This document shows, piece by piece, positions 50,353 through 59,401 of a stretch of DNA of 64,000 bases. The notes beneath the pieces are model-generated. The model worked only from the letters and a program-made list of their open reading frames with translations. It searched no databases and was not told the origin of the DNA. The stretch's first letter is position 1, and each line of letters opens with the position of its first letter. Source of the stretch: Acidobacteriaceae bacterium (GTDB lineage: Bacteria > Acidobacteriota > Terriglobia > Terriglobales > Acidobacteriaceae). Made by a program: the position numbers and the translations under genes. The DNA is taken from assembly GCA_003134655.1 (NCBI GenBank), contig PLBY01000155.1, forward strand, positions 12,358 to 76,357, given 5' to 3'.

Positions 50353-50546
50353 AGCACTTCTCCCCGGGCCCGGAAGCCCCTCAGTCGCGAACGGCGCGAC
50401 CTGAAAATCGACTCGGCCAGAGCCTTCCTGATTCTCGGAGCGAATGGACATCAAGTCAAAGTGATTCTCTTGGTTCCACCTACTCGGTAGGGCATCCCTC
50501 GCCGCGCCGAAGCTATACTGCCCTTGTCATTCCCGTACTGATCTCG

Positions 50547-51086
50547 ATGCTCCGTGGCGTTAACGTAGGCGGCCACAACAAGATCAAAATGGACGACCTG
50601 CGCACCCTGTACAGGTCCCTCAAGCTCGAAGATCCGCGCACTTACGTACAGAGCGGCAACGTTATTTTTCGGACCAAAGAAAAGAATTGCCCGGCCCTGG
50701 CAAAGAAGATTCAGGATGCGATCGAGGGCAAGTTCGGCTTTCGCCCTGAAGTCATCGTGCGTACCACAGAAGAACTGAGAAGCGCCATCGCGGCCAGCCC
50801 GTTCGCCAGTCGCCGCAATCTGGAACCGGGCAAGATCCTGGTCACGTTCCTCGCCGGCAAACCCGGCCCAAACGCACACGCCACGCTGCTCAGTCTGAAG
50901 GCGCATCCCGAAGAATTGCACCTCAGCGGACGGGAACTCTATATCTACTTCCCAGATGGCGCCGGCAAGTCGAAGCTTCCCTGGTCGCAGGTCGAGAAAC
51001 TCTTGCAGACCACCGGCACAGCCCGCAATTGGAACAGCGTCACGAAGATGCTGGCGATGGCAGAGGAACTCGAAGCAATAGGCTGA
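50547..51086 (+). CDS. DUF1697 family protein
   Basis: A 179-residue protein of DUF1697, starting MLRGVNVGGHNKIKMDDLRT, the family motif. TYVQSGNVIFRT and the later NWNSVTKMLAMAEEL block are also typical. Two alpha/beta halves are present. Structures are known but function is not. ATG 50547 is the only in-frame Met; family proteins usually have about five residues more before LLRG. Confidence 0.9.
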   Translation: MLRGVNVGGHNKIKMDDLRTLYRSLKLEDPRTYVQSGNVIFRTKEKNCPALAKKIQDAIEGKFGFRPEVIVRTTEELRSAIAASPFASRRNLEPGKILVTFLAGKPGPNAHATLLSLKAHPEELHLSGRELYIYFPDGAGKSKLPWSQVEKLLQTTGTARNWNSVTKMLAMAEELEAIG

Positions 51087-51263
51087 TGCTCCACTGGGCC
51101 GGTCGCAGGCGTATGTGGCCAAGGAACTGACGTAGACAGTGCGTCACGCCCGGGAGGTTGACTCGGTATCGAGTCCGCTCAGAAATGAAAGCTTGCGGCT
51201 GAAGAAGATGGATTGCTCTTGGCAGAAGATCTTCGAACTCTTCTGTTTGGTATGTTGGAACGT

Positions 51264-51293
51264 GCCCTCCCATTCGAGTCGAATTGGGAGGGC
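51264..51293. terminator. Hairpin downstream of DUF1697 gene
   Basis: Strong stem GCCCTCCCATTCGA and TCGAATTGGGAGGGC with a single bulge and one-base loop. No T-run follows (CATCGTCATTTAGGG), so the terminator call is weak. It lies between the DUF1697 gene and the convergent exported hypothetical gene. Confidence 0.45.
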
Positions 51294-51327
51294 ATCGTCA
51301 TTTAGGGCAGATCCTAAACGTTAGCCG

Positions 51328-51792
51328 TTACTGCTTGTCATACGCCGAAGTGTAGGTCACCTTCTTGCCCTGAGGATCGGTTCCGCTCACGGTGACGGTG
51401 CGGCTCTTGCCGTCGGCTGCAATTACAATTCGACCGGTGATGTTTACCTTGCCGTCTTTCTTGTTGGTTAACTCGGTCGTGTGATCGTTGATCTTCTTGT
51501 ACGATCGCGTATCTGCGCTTGGATCGCCGGTAAGAGGGTAATCTTTCCCATCCATCTTTCCCGTCCACTCGTTGTGCGTCGGCTTGCCCGCACCATCGAC
51601 GCCATCGACGGTGACTTTCACGTTGTCCCCCGCGGCCTCGTAGACCACTGTGTTGTTCTTTGGGGCCCCAGAAGGAATCTTCGACTTGGCCTCGTTCAGC
51701 TTCCACGTCCCCATATTTTGGTCACTGGCCAGCACCACTGCCACAGCCGCAAAGCACAGAGTCACAGTCCACACAATAGTTCTTGTTTTCAT
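51328..51792 (-). CDS. Exported hypothetical protein
   Basis: A 154-residue secreted protein with a signal peptide (MKTRTIVWTVTLCFAAVAVV) and a mature beta-barrel-like part (MGTWKLNEAKSKIPSGAPKN, VKVTVDGVDGAGKPTHNEWT, KKVTYTSAYDKQ). Similar proteins are common in Acidobacteria. ATG 51792 is preceded by GGGAGAGACAC. The frame stays open upstream through the tRNA gene (to 52017), which is not coding. Confidence 0.8.
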   Translation of the reverse strand: MKTRTIVWTVTLCFAAVAVVLASDQNMGTWKLNEAKSKIPSGAPKNNTVVYEAAGDNVKVTVDGVDGAGKPTHNEWTGKMDGKDYPLTGDPSADTRSYKKINDHTTELTNKKDGKVNITGRIVIAADGKSRTVTVSGTDPQGKKVTYTSAYDKQ

Positions 51793-51923
51793 GTGTCTCT
51801 CCCGATTGAGAAGCAGATTCTTTGAACGGATTTGAAGCGGCAGCGATTCTAACCCGGTCCCCCATGCTCGGCAAACAAAATAGCGAGGCGTAGGGACGGA
51901 GAAGAAAGCGGTTGATCTAAGAA

Positions 51924-52000
51924 TGGTCGGGACGGGCAGATTTGAACTGCCGACCCCTCGCACCCCAAGCGAGTGCTCTACCAGGCTGAGCCACGTCCCG
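51924..52000 (-). tRNA. tRNA-Pro (anticodon GGG)
   Basis: Cloverleaf on the minus strand from 52000 to 51924. Acceptor stem CGGGACG (5') pairs with CGTCCCG (3'), discriminator A. The anticodon stem CTCGC/GCGAG encloses TTGGGGT, giving anticodon GGG. The T-arm carries GTTCAAATC. CCA is encoded at 51926-51924. It reads CCC and CCU codons. Confidence 0.95.
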
Positions 52001-52090
52001 ACGAGGAAGGATTCCACCAGTGCAACGGTCGGTAAGTAACCGTCAGCCTCCAGCGGAGGGGTTCACTCAACAATTCTACACCAGCAGCGC

Positions 52091-52202
52091 CTTGTCATCC
52101 TGAGGGAGACGCTTTTTGTCTCGCGAAGGATCTATGCAATGCGGTGGGCAGAGTTCCATAGATCCTTCGGCCCGCAAAGATCGCGGGCCTCAGGATGACA
52201 AG
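52091..52202. repeat. Inverted element with CTTGTCATCCTGAG ends
   Basis: Perfect 14-bp terminal inverted repeat (52091-52104 and 52189-52202) plus an inner 13-bp dyad CGAAGGATCTATG / CATAGATCCTTCG (52124-52136, 52157-52169). It has the same design as the element at 41155-41249. It lies between tRNA-Pro and the end of polA. Confidence 0.85.
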
Positions 52203-52216
52203 CAGACTTTAAGCGC

Positions 52217-55054
52217 CTACTCAAGATCCCGCCAATTCGCCCCAACGCCCATGTCGACCTGCAGCGGCACAACCAGCGCGTGGACTTTCTCCATGTGCTC
52301 CCGGACCAGCGACTGTATGATCTCCACTTCATTCTCGGGAACTTCGAACACCAGTTCGTCGTGAACCTGCAGCGTCATGCGCGATTTCATGCCGCGCTCG
52401 CGCAACACGGCGTCAATGCGGATCATCGCAATCTTGATCAGGTCGGCCGCCGTGCCTTGCAGGGGAGTGTTCACCGCGGTACGCTCGGCGAATCCGCGCT
52501 GGTTGGCGTTCTTGCTGTTGATGTCGGGGATTGGCCGGATGCGGCCGAACAGTGTTTTCACTTTCATGTCGCGCCGGGCTTCTTCCAGAGTCTTGTCGAT
52601 GAAGGCTCGCACGCCGCTGTATTTTTCAAAGTACGCTGCAATGAACTGCTTGGCTTCTCCCGGCTCAATGCCAAGCTGCTGCGAGAGTCCAAACGCAGAC
52701 AGTCCATAGACGATGCCAAAGTTCACGACCTTGGCCTGCCGGCGGTGATCGGGCGTGACCATCAGTGGAGGCACGCCGAACACCTGTGACGCCGTCAGCG
52801 TGTGGATGTCGTCGCCGCGGCGGTAGGCCTCCACCAGCAGCGGATCGCGCGAGAAGTGCGCCAGCAGGCGCAGTTCGATTTGCGAATAGTCGGCGGTCAG
52901 CAGCACGTAGCCGGGTTCCGCAATGAAGGCGGCGCGGATTCCGCGTCCGAGTTCGGTGCGGATCGGAATGTTCTGCAGGTTGGGATTGGCCGAGGACAGC
53001 CGCCCGGTCGCTGTTCCGGTCTGACCGAAAGTTGTATGCAGGCGACCAGTCGCCGGATTGATGAGCGCAGGCAGCGCGTCTACGTATGTTGACTTGAGCT
53101 TCGTCAGCTGGCGGTAGTCGAGCACCATGCGCGCGATAGGATGATTCTCGGCGAGTTCTTCGAGTACGTCGACCGCAGTCGAGATGGTGCGCCCCTTGCC
53201 GTATTTCACCGGCTTGGGCAGGTTCATACGGTTGAAGAGGACGTCGCCCAGTTGCTTCGGTGAGCCGACGTTGAATTCCAACCCGGCAACGTCGTAGATC
53301 TCTTTGGCCTTGGTGGCGATCTCGCGCTCCAGTGCGCTCGACATCTGCGCGAGCGCAGCCGTGTCGATCTTGACTCCGGCGTGCTCCATGCGCGCGAGTA
53401 CCGGCACCAGCGGAAGATCCATTTCTTCGTAAAGCTTGGCCAGTCCTGCCTGCTCGACCTCACGACGCAACGTGGCAGCGATCCGTCCTGTAATGTCGGC
53501 AGCTTCGGGAAGGTCGCCGCCCAGTTTCAGATTGAACCTCCGCAGGGCCACGTCCGCGAGGCGGTGCGACGACCATGTCGGATCGAGCAAGTACGAATAC
53601 AGCATCGGATCGTGCCGCACGCCTGCAAGCGAGATCCCGACTGGATCGAGCGCGTGAATCGCCGCCTTGTAATCGTGCAGCGCTTTGGGCACGCCCGCGT
53701 TTGTCAGCACTGTGCGCAGATGTTCGGCAGCGCCGCCGGAATCGAGCTTGACGATCGTTGCCGATCCCGCGGCAGCTGAGATGGCGGCGCGCCGTGCCGC
53801 GGGCTCGGGAACGGCCGGGACCACCGCTCCTCCCATGCTCCCCATGAACGACATTTGCGCGTCCTGCGGCTCTTCTTCCTTCTCTTCTTCCGGCTCGGCG
53901 GCCACCCCTTCCTGCTCGACTGCTACCGCCAGCGCGTCCTCGGCCGCAACGGTGCTAACGACGCTTTCGACATCCGCCGCTGACTTCGCCTCGGTGTAGT
54001 GCGTCTCGCCCACCTCGACTACGGGCAGCAGTTCCTTCAGCAGCGAGGTAAATTCGAGCTCAGTGAAAAGCGCGCGCAGATCGTCCGAGTTGGGCTCTCC
54101 CGCACGCATTGATTCCACATCCAGCTCGATGGGAACATTCGTATCGATGGTCGCCATGCTCTTGCTGAACATAATCGCCTCGCGATTGTTCTGCAGAGAC
54201 TCACGGTAGGTTTTCTTCTCGACCTCGGCTGCGCGCTCCAGCGCTTGCTCGACTGTCCCGAAGCGCTTGATGATCTCGACCGAGCCTTTGTCGCCGATGC
54301 CTGGCGCGCCGGGAATGTTATCGATAGCATCGCCGCGCAGCGCCATGACGTCGATGACGCGCTCGGGAGGCACACCGAGAATTTCCTCCACCTTCGCCGC
54401 GTCACAGATCAAGTTGTCTTTCGGCGGATTCAGAATCTGCACTTTGTCGTTGACCAGTTGCATCATGTCCTTGTCGCTGGAAACGACATACACCGGGTGC
54501 GAAGCCTCGGCCGCCTTGCGCGCCAGAGTGCCGATCACGTCGTCGGCCTCGAAGCGGACCACCTCCAGAATCGGAATCCGGTAAGCCTCGAGCGCCCGCC
54601 GAATGTAGGGAACCTGCTGCACCAGGTCTTCCGGCATGGCCGCGCGGTTGGCCTTGTAGCCTTTGTATTCCACTTCCGTGAAAGTTTGCGTCTTGATGTC
54701 GAACTTGCGGATTGTAGTCACGGCCTCCGCCTGCTCGTCGCGGAAGGTGGGCCCGGCAACGTCGAACACGGCGGCCAGATACTCCGGAGAGAAATCCTCG
54801 CGGAGTTTGCGCAGCATGTTTACGAAAACGTACGTCGCCGCCGTGGGGAGCCCGGTCTTGGTCGACATGGGTCGCTGCCGTGCCATGGCATGGTAGGCAC
54901 GGAAAATGAACGACATGGTGTCGATGAGATAGATACGGCCGTGGGCGGAAGCGCGCGCAGATGGTGCGCCCTTCGCGGCTTTGGGCTTCGAAATTCCAGC
55001 ATTCGACTCTGCCGCGGGCGAGGCTTGGTCCGATGATTTCTTACGCGGGGGCAA
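52217..55054 (-). CDS. polA: DNA polymerase I
   Basis: A 945-residue polymerase. The N-terminal 5' nuclease domain begins about residue 38 (GRIYLIDTMSFIFRAYHAMA). The proofreading region (about 350-560) has lost its acidic residues. The polymerase domain has motif A LLTADYSQIELR (near 720), motif B RRQAKVVNFGIVYG and motif C LQVHDELVFEVP (near 898). It fills gaps and removes RNA primers. An acidic Glu-rich linker (VEQEGVAAEPEEEKEEEPQD) lies inside the proofreading region. Start TTG 55054; N-terminal Ser/Pro/Lys-rich tail of about 37 residues is not part of the fold. Confidence 0.96.
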   Translation of the reverse strand: MPPRKKSSDQASPAAESNAGISKPKAAKGAPSARASAHGRIYLIDTMSFIFRAYHAMARQRPMSTKTGLPTAATYVFVNMLRKLREDFSPEYLAAVFDVAGPTFRDEQAEAVTTIRKFDIKTQTFTEVEYKGYKANRAAMPEDLVQQVPYIRRALEAYRIPILEVVRFEADDVIGTLARKAAEASHPVYVVSSDKDMMQLVNDKVQILNPPKDNLICDAAKVEEILGVPPERVIDVMALRGDAIDNIPGAPGIGDKGSVEIIKRFGTVEQALERAAEVEKKTYRESLQNNREAIMFSKSMATIDTNVPIELDVESMRAGEPNSDDLRALFTELEFTSLLKELLPVVEVGETHYTEAKSAADVESVVSTVAAEDALAVAVEQEGVAAEPEEEKEEEPQDAQMSFMGSMGGAVVPAVPEPAARRAAISAAAGSATIVKLDSGGAAEHLRTVLTNAGVPKALHDYKAAIHALDPVGISLAGVRHDPMLYSYLLDPTWSSHRLADVALRRFNLKLGGDLPEAADITGRIAATLRREVEQAGLAKLYEEMDLPLVPVLARMEHAGVKIDTAALAQMSSALEREIATKAKEIYDVAGLEFNVGSPKQLGDVLFNRMNLPKPVKYGKGRTISTAVDVLEELAENHPIARMVLDYRQLTKLKSTYVDALPALINPATGRLHTTFGQTGTATGRLSSANPNLQNIPIRTELGRGIRAAFIAEPGYVLLTADYSQIELRLLAHFSRDPLLVEAYRRGDDIHTLTASQVFGVPPLMVTPDHRRQAKVVNFGIVYGLSAFGLSQQLGIEPGEAKQFIAAYFEKYSGVRAFIDKTLEEARRDMKVKTLFGRIRPIPDINSKNANQRGFAERTAVNTPLQGTAADLIKIAMIRIDAVLRERGMKSRMTLQVHDELVFEVPENEVEIIQSLVREHMEKVHALVVPLQVDMGVGANWRDLE

Positions 55055-55096
55055 CCCGCTTAGTGTAGCAGCAGAAAAGTGGCCGAAGCCAAGCAG

Positions 55097-55813
55097 CTAG
55101 AAGTCGATGTGGAAGTCCGCCTGCACCATTTTCTTGCCGGCTGCGTGCGAGTTGTTGCGGAAGATCAAATAATAGTTGGCCGGCTGATCGAGCGTCGGCG
55201 GCAGGCTCGTGTTCACTTCCTGCTCGTGCGAGTCCTCGGCGGAGAATACCGCTTCGCCGGGCCGTCCGTTGAGAAGGTCGTCATATTGTTTCTGGTTCAG
55301 CACAAGAAACTCAACGTCCGCGTCCGTGCCACTGGAGAGCGTACCGCCCTGCTTCACGAACGACCGGTACGTTCCCTTCAGTTGCGGATTCGAAGCGTTC
55401 GCGGGCACCGCAAAGGCCAACTGTACGACCTTCGCTACCCCAAACATCTGGTGCAGAAGATCGCGGCTGGTTCCCACCGGCGAATCCACTACACGAGGGG
55501 GAACTCCCGTTCTATGCAGGGCTGGTGCGGCTTGAACCGGTTGCGCCGGTTGCGCCGCCTTGATGGGATCGAGCGTTTCGATGTCGGAAGGCCTCTGGCG
55601 CGCCATGTAGTTCGCCAGCGGTCCGGCGAGGGTCACGGCATGCTGCGAGTCCCGCACTTCATCATACGTCTGATCGGTTGGAGTGCCCTGCGTTACGATC
55701 GGCGCAGCTGGCACAGCCACCGCCTCCGCCATGCGCTGCCGGTGCGACCACATGTAAGAACTCACCAGTATGAGAACAAAGGCCGTCACCAGCGATCCGA
55801 ACAAACGGTTCAT
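55097..55813 (-). CDS. Hypothetical membrane-anchored or exported protein
   Basis: A 238-residue protein with an N-terminal hydrophobic segment (MNRLFGSLVTAFVLILVSSY) and a Pro/Gln-rich stretch before a C-terminal half that looks folded (VPANASNPQLKGTYRSFVKQ, then DVEFLVLNQKQYDDLLNGRP, ending KKMVQADFHIDF). ATG 55813 is preceded by GGGAGCAGTT. I recognise no family. The frame further upstream, to 55987, overlaps the end of the cysteine dioxygenase gene and is not used. Confidence 0.75.
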   Translation of the reverse strand: MNRLFGSLVTAFVLILVSSYMWSHRQRMAEAVAVPAAPIVTQGTPTDQTYDEVRDSQHAVTLAGPLANYMARQRPSDIETLDPIKAAQPAQPVQAAPALHRTGVPPRVVDSPVGTSRDLLHQMFGVAKVVQLAFAVPANASNPQLKGTYRSFVKQGGTLSSGTDADVEFLVLNQKQYDDLLNGRPGEAVFSAEDSHEQEVNTSLPPTLDQPANYYLIFRNNSHAAGKKMVQADFHIDF

Positions 55814-55880
55814 AACTGCTCCCTTCCAAAATGGTAGCGAGGAGCAGACTGAGGTGGTAGCTGTCGAAAGGTCGGAGAAG

Positions 55881-56456
55881 TTACTTCGGTTTGCCGTATT
55901 CCGTGTTGAAGTGGAGCTGAATTTCCCCGCACGTCTCGCGTTCTGGTGAGTACACCACGCAGGTGTCGAAGGGACGCGAATACACATGCAGGCTGACCGC
56001 GCGCTGGTTGAAGTCCTGGGGATTCACCACGCGATGCACCGGATCGGCAGGATCCACCGCGCAAGGATGCGCAATGTTCATCTCGATAGTGTCGGCGGGT
56101 TCCAGCCGGCAGGTTCCACCGTCCAGATCCTGGTGAACGAGGTGGAAGTTCTCCACCAGCAAGCGTCCAATGGGAACCGCCATCCAGCAGTTCTGGTCGC
56201 GATGGTTGTGCACCGAACTCGCCTGCCCGACCTCCCAGCAAATGGCCATCAACTCGTAGAGCGGTGTCCGGTCGATGAGATTCCGCGTGTAGTGTTGGCG
56301 GTCCCAGTTGAGATAGGGCGCGAGAGAATCAGTGCTGACCCGGGTGTCCTGCAGAAAGCGCCGCACCGGTTCGGTCGGACCGAAGGCAGACTCGGGCAAT
56401 TTCCGCAGCCCTTCGATGAAAACTTGGATGGAAACAGGTTTTACCGCGGTGGTCAT
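55881..56456 (-). CDS. Cysteine dioxygenase type I
   Basis: A 191-residue cupin that oxidises L-cysteine to cysteine sulfinate. Iron ligands His83 and His85 in SSVHNHRDQNC and His141 in PVHRV; Cys90 and Tyr159 (LHVYSRP) could form the thioether cofactor seen in mammalian CDO. The substrate-binding HYTRNL pattern has Tyr56 and Arg58. Length is near the family norm. ATG 56456 is preceded by GGAG at eight bases. Bacterial CDO genes of this kind are known but less common. Confidence 0.88.
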   Translation of the reverse strand: MTTAVKPVSIQVFIEGLRKLPESAFGPTEPVRRFLQDTRVSTDSLAPYLNWDRQHYTRNLIDRTPLYELMAICWEVGQASSVHNHRDQNCWMAVPIGRLLVENFHLVHQDLDGGTCRLEPADTIEMNIAHPCAVDPADPVHRVVNPQDFNQRAVSLHVYSRPFDTCVVYSPERETCGEIQLHFNTEYGKPK

Positions 56457-56494
56457 TGGTGCACTCCGGAGAAAGAGTATAGCCCAAGACAATC

Positions 56495-56522
56495 GTGTGG
56501 AGCGGACACTCCTGTCCGCTGC
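56495..56522. repeat. Hairpin repeat GTGTGGAGCGGACA...TGTCCGCTGC
   Basis: Perfect 8-bp stem AGCGGACA/TGTCCGCT with a 4-base loop, beginning with GTGTGG like 39818-39846. It lies between CDO and murJ. Confidence 0.75.
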
Positions 56523-56550
56523 TTTTGACTTCCCGGATGAAACCAGCGTC

Positions 56551-58185
56551 TTACGGCTGGGTTCCGGTCTCCGAAATTTCTTTGGTCTGCCCCTGCTCCA
56601 CCACCGGATACACCGCTCCCTTGCGTCGCCGCAAGTCTCCCGGCAACTCCGAGTGCAGCAGCCACAATCCCGCCGCTACCGCCGCCGCCCACGTAACCGA
56701 AACCAGCGCCAGTTGCGTGATATCCGCCATGCGGCTGCCGTGTCCCGTAGTCGCCAGCGGCACAATTCTCGCAACTTCAAAGCTGACCACTCCCGCGACG
56801 ACCGCGGTCAACGCGGCTTTGCCTAACTCCCGCCAGCGCAACTCACCGAGCGGGACGAGTTTCTTGTGATGCAGCAGCCAGGCCAGTGCCAGCAGATTGA
56901 TGCCGATGCCAAGATCCGATGCCCATGCCAGCCCCACTACCCCAAAGGTATGAAACAAGAATGAGTAGATCGGCAGCGACGCAGCCGTGATGACGCTGAC
57001 CGCCACCATGGGGGTGAGTGTGTCTCCCGCTGCATAAAACGCGCGCGCGTAGAGTCCCTGTGCCGACCAAAGCACCAGCGAGAGAGAAAACCAGAAAAAA
57101 TAAACGGCCGTCGGCTGCGTGTCGTCGAAAAGAAACTTCCCCCGTCGATACACCAGATCGATCAGCGGTAGCGCGGCAGCCGTCATCCACGCCGTCGCCA
57201 GCAACGATGCCGCCGAAACCCGGTAGACCGAATCATTCACCGTGACGGCGAATTCCTTCAGTTTCTTCTCATTAAACAGGCGCGCAAAGAACGGCAGCGA
57301 GGCCTGCCCCGTCGCCTGCCCCAGCACGGCAATCGGCACCTGCAACAGTCGCTTCGCGTAGTTGAGCCGCGAGATGCCGCCCACCACGCTGGAGGCATAG
57401 TGACGCAGGATCCAATCATCCGCCGTCACCAGCGACACGCCCAGCATTAATGGCACCGACAGCTTCACCCATTCGCGAAACGCTGGATTCGTCACATCAA
57501 ACGAAGGCTTGTATCTCGTCCCAATGCGCGCCGCTCCGATCACGCTGGCAAGAAACGGACCGGCAACACTGCCCACCACGGCCCCGTAGGCCAGTGAGGC
57601 AATCCCGAAATGCCGTCCACCCACTACGCCGCCCAAAATGATGAACACGTTGTAAATGAGCGGACCGAAGGCCGGGAGCAGAAACAGCCGGTGCGACAGC
57701 AACACAGCCGACACCACGCCACCGACATAAAAGAAAATCTGCGCCGGCAGCAGAATTCGGGTGAGGTGCACACAGAGTGCGATCTGATCGGGCTTGAAAT
57801 CCTTCACGAACCAGCGCACAAACTGCGGCGCGAAAATCTCCGTCAGCAGCGTTCCCACCAGCATGACCGCGGTCATTACTGTGATGATGATGGAGAACGT
57901 CTTCTGGGCATCCGCGTCGCGCTTCTCGGCCAGAAACCGGGTGTAGATCGAGATAAACGTGATGGAGGCGGCGCCTCCGGCCACAATGTAGTTGAGAAAA
58001 TCGGGGAGGGTGAAGGCCGCGACATAGGCGTCGGTCTGCGATCCGGCGCCGAAAGCGAAAGCGATGTAGGCTTCGCGCAAGTAGCCGACAACGCGCGACA
58101 GCATCACCGTCGTCATCAGCAGCAGAGTCGCCGAAAACGCCGTGTGCTGGTGCGACGGCCGGAAGAAGCGCAGAAGTTTCGTCAT
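56551..58185 (-). CDS. murJ: Lipid II flippase MurJ (MviN)
   Basis: A 544-residue integral membrane protein of the MOP superfamily with about 14 membrane helices. It starts MTKLLRFFRPSHQHTAFSAT, then TTVMLSRVVGYLREAYIAFA, the family motif for MurJ, then ITFISIYTRFLAEKRDADAQ. Length is in the family range of 500-550. It moves lipid II across the inner membrane for peptidoglycan synthesis. The C-terminal cytoplasmic tail is short. Start ATG 58185. Confidence 0.94.
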   Translation of the reverse strand: MTKLLRFFRPSHQHTAFSATLLLMTTVMLSRVVGYLREAYIAFAFGAGSQTDAYVAAFTLPDFLNYIVAGGAASITFISIYTRFLAEKRDADAQKTFSIIITVMTAVMLVGTLLTEIFAPQFVRWFVKDFKPDQIALCVHLTRILLPAQIFFYVGGVVSAVLLSHRLFLLPAFGPLIYNVFIILGGVVGGRHFGIASLAYGAVVGSVAGPFLASVIGAARIGTRYKPSFDVTNPAFREWVKLSVPLMLGVSLVTADDWILRHYASSVVGGISRLNYAKRLLQVPIAVLGQATGQASLPFFARLFNEKKLKEFAVTVNDSVYRVSAASLLATAWMTAAALPLIDLVYRRGKFLFDDTQPTAVYFFWFSLSLVLWSAQGLYARAFYAAGDTLTPMVAVSVITAASLPIYSFLFHTFGVVGLAWASDLGIGINLLALAWLLHHKKLVPLGELRWRELGKAALTAVVAGVVSFEVARIVPLATTGHGSRMADITQLALVSVTWAAAVAAGLWLLHSELPGDLRRRKGAVYPVVEQGQTKEISETGTQP

Positions 58186-58272
58186 CGAGACCCGATCAGA
58201 ATGTTCAATCTTATCGGAATCTCACCCCATCAGGCAGTTGCGCGGCGGACACTCCCGTTCAACTCACCGCCG

Positions 58273-59223
58273 TCACTTGGGCTCAGCCTGCACGTACACC
58301 CTGTCGGCCGAAACCAGATCCACGTTCGGCACTTCCGTCCTCAGTTTCACTGGTTGCAACCCAGACTTCTTCGGAGGCTTGGCCAGAAATGTCAGGAAAT
58401 ATTGATGACCGAGCCGCTGCGTAAAGTCGTCAAGATAAGGAGCAAAAGCCACCGGCGGCCCGTTGAACCCAATGTAATAAGACTCTCCCCCGGTCCGGTC
58501 CGCGACCTGCGCAAGATAAAGCTGTCCCCAGTATGTCTGCCAGTAGTCATGACCAAAATGACCAGCCCCAGGCGTATAGATCGCAGAAACGAGAATCCCC
58601 GCACGCTGGGCATTGTCGATTGCCTCGTTCACATACGGATCGTCCAGATCGCCGCTGCCGTAATAGAGATCGATTCCGTCCGAAGCCATGATCACCTCCC
58701 GCCGCCCGCTGCTTTCCGGCCAGTGTTTGATCAGGTCGCTCAGGGAGAAATAAGGACTGCCATTGGCCCCCCGGACTCCCATCGGCAGGCGGAGCGCCTT
58801 TGCCGCTTGGGCGTGATCGGTCGTCAGATCCTGCACGATTCTGGCCATACCATTCTGCATGTACGCAATCCCGACCTTCGTAGAGGCGGGCTGCGCGTTG
58901 ATGAACTTTCGGATGTCGTCCAACTGCGTGCCCAGATTGCTGTCGGAGCCGTCGTCGAGGAGAATGAATAGTTCGAGTGCCGCGCGGTCTCCCTCGGCAG
59001 GAATCCACTCGGTCGCCGTGTCTCGATCTTTTCCTTCAAAGACCATCACATCTTCGCGGTTGACGGCCGGAACCGTGGAACCGTGATGCGGCTCGACGGT
59101 GACCAGCATGTGCGCTGGAACTCCGTTCGCGGCTGGAGCCTGCTGCGCCGAAAGGGATAGAGTCCCGCATAACCAAACCACCGTGCCCAATAGTGCCTTC
59201 GCCATAAAACGATATTTGTTCAT
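58273..59223 (-). CDS. Secreted VWFA-related domain protein
   Basis: A 316-residue exported protein with a signal peptide (AKALLGTVVWLCGTLSLSAQ) and a von Willebrand A-like domain of the Acidobacterial type. It shows LELFILLDDGSDSNLGTQLD (MIDAS-like acidic and Ser residues are altered), VGIAYMQNGMARIVQDLTTD, and REVIMASDGIDLYYGSGDLD. It ends PVKLRTEVPNVDLVSADRVY. These proteins occur in many copies in Acidobacteria, function unknown. ATG 59223 start. Confidence 0.88.
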   Translation of the reverse strand: MNKYRFMAKALLGTVVWLCGTLSLSAQQAPAANGVPAHMLVTVEPHHGSTVPAVNREDVMVFEGKDRDTATEWIPAEGDRAALELFILLDDGSDSNLGTQLDDIRKFINAQPASTKVGIAYMQNGMARIVQDLTTDHAQAAKALRLPMGVRGANGSPYFSLSDLIKHWPESSGRREVIMASDGIDLYYGSGDLDDPYVNEAIDNAQRAGILVSAIYTPGAGHFGHDYWQTYWGQLYLAQVADRTGGESYYIGFNGPPVAFAPYLDDFTQRLGHQYFLTFLAKPPKKSGLQPVKLRTEVPNVDLVSADRVYVQAEPK

Positions 59224-59401
59224 AGACGCTCCTTACAGAACGGCCCTCGATCACGAACGTTGCCGTTGGGATCTGAAGTGATGCGTTCTACCTTCTTAGA
59301 TGTTCCAAAGACGCAAAAAGGTGAGACATTCGACGCACGCGCTGTGTAGCGGCCTTTGCGCTCGAAACCTGCCGAGATAATTCTAGTGCGATAATTCAGT
59401 T

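Noticed and set aside
51793-52017. N-terminal extension of the hypothetical gene through tRNA-Pro
   Set aside because: The extension reads through the tRNA gene; ATG 51792 has a good SD and signal peptide.
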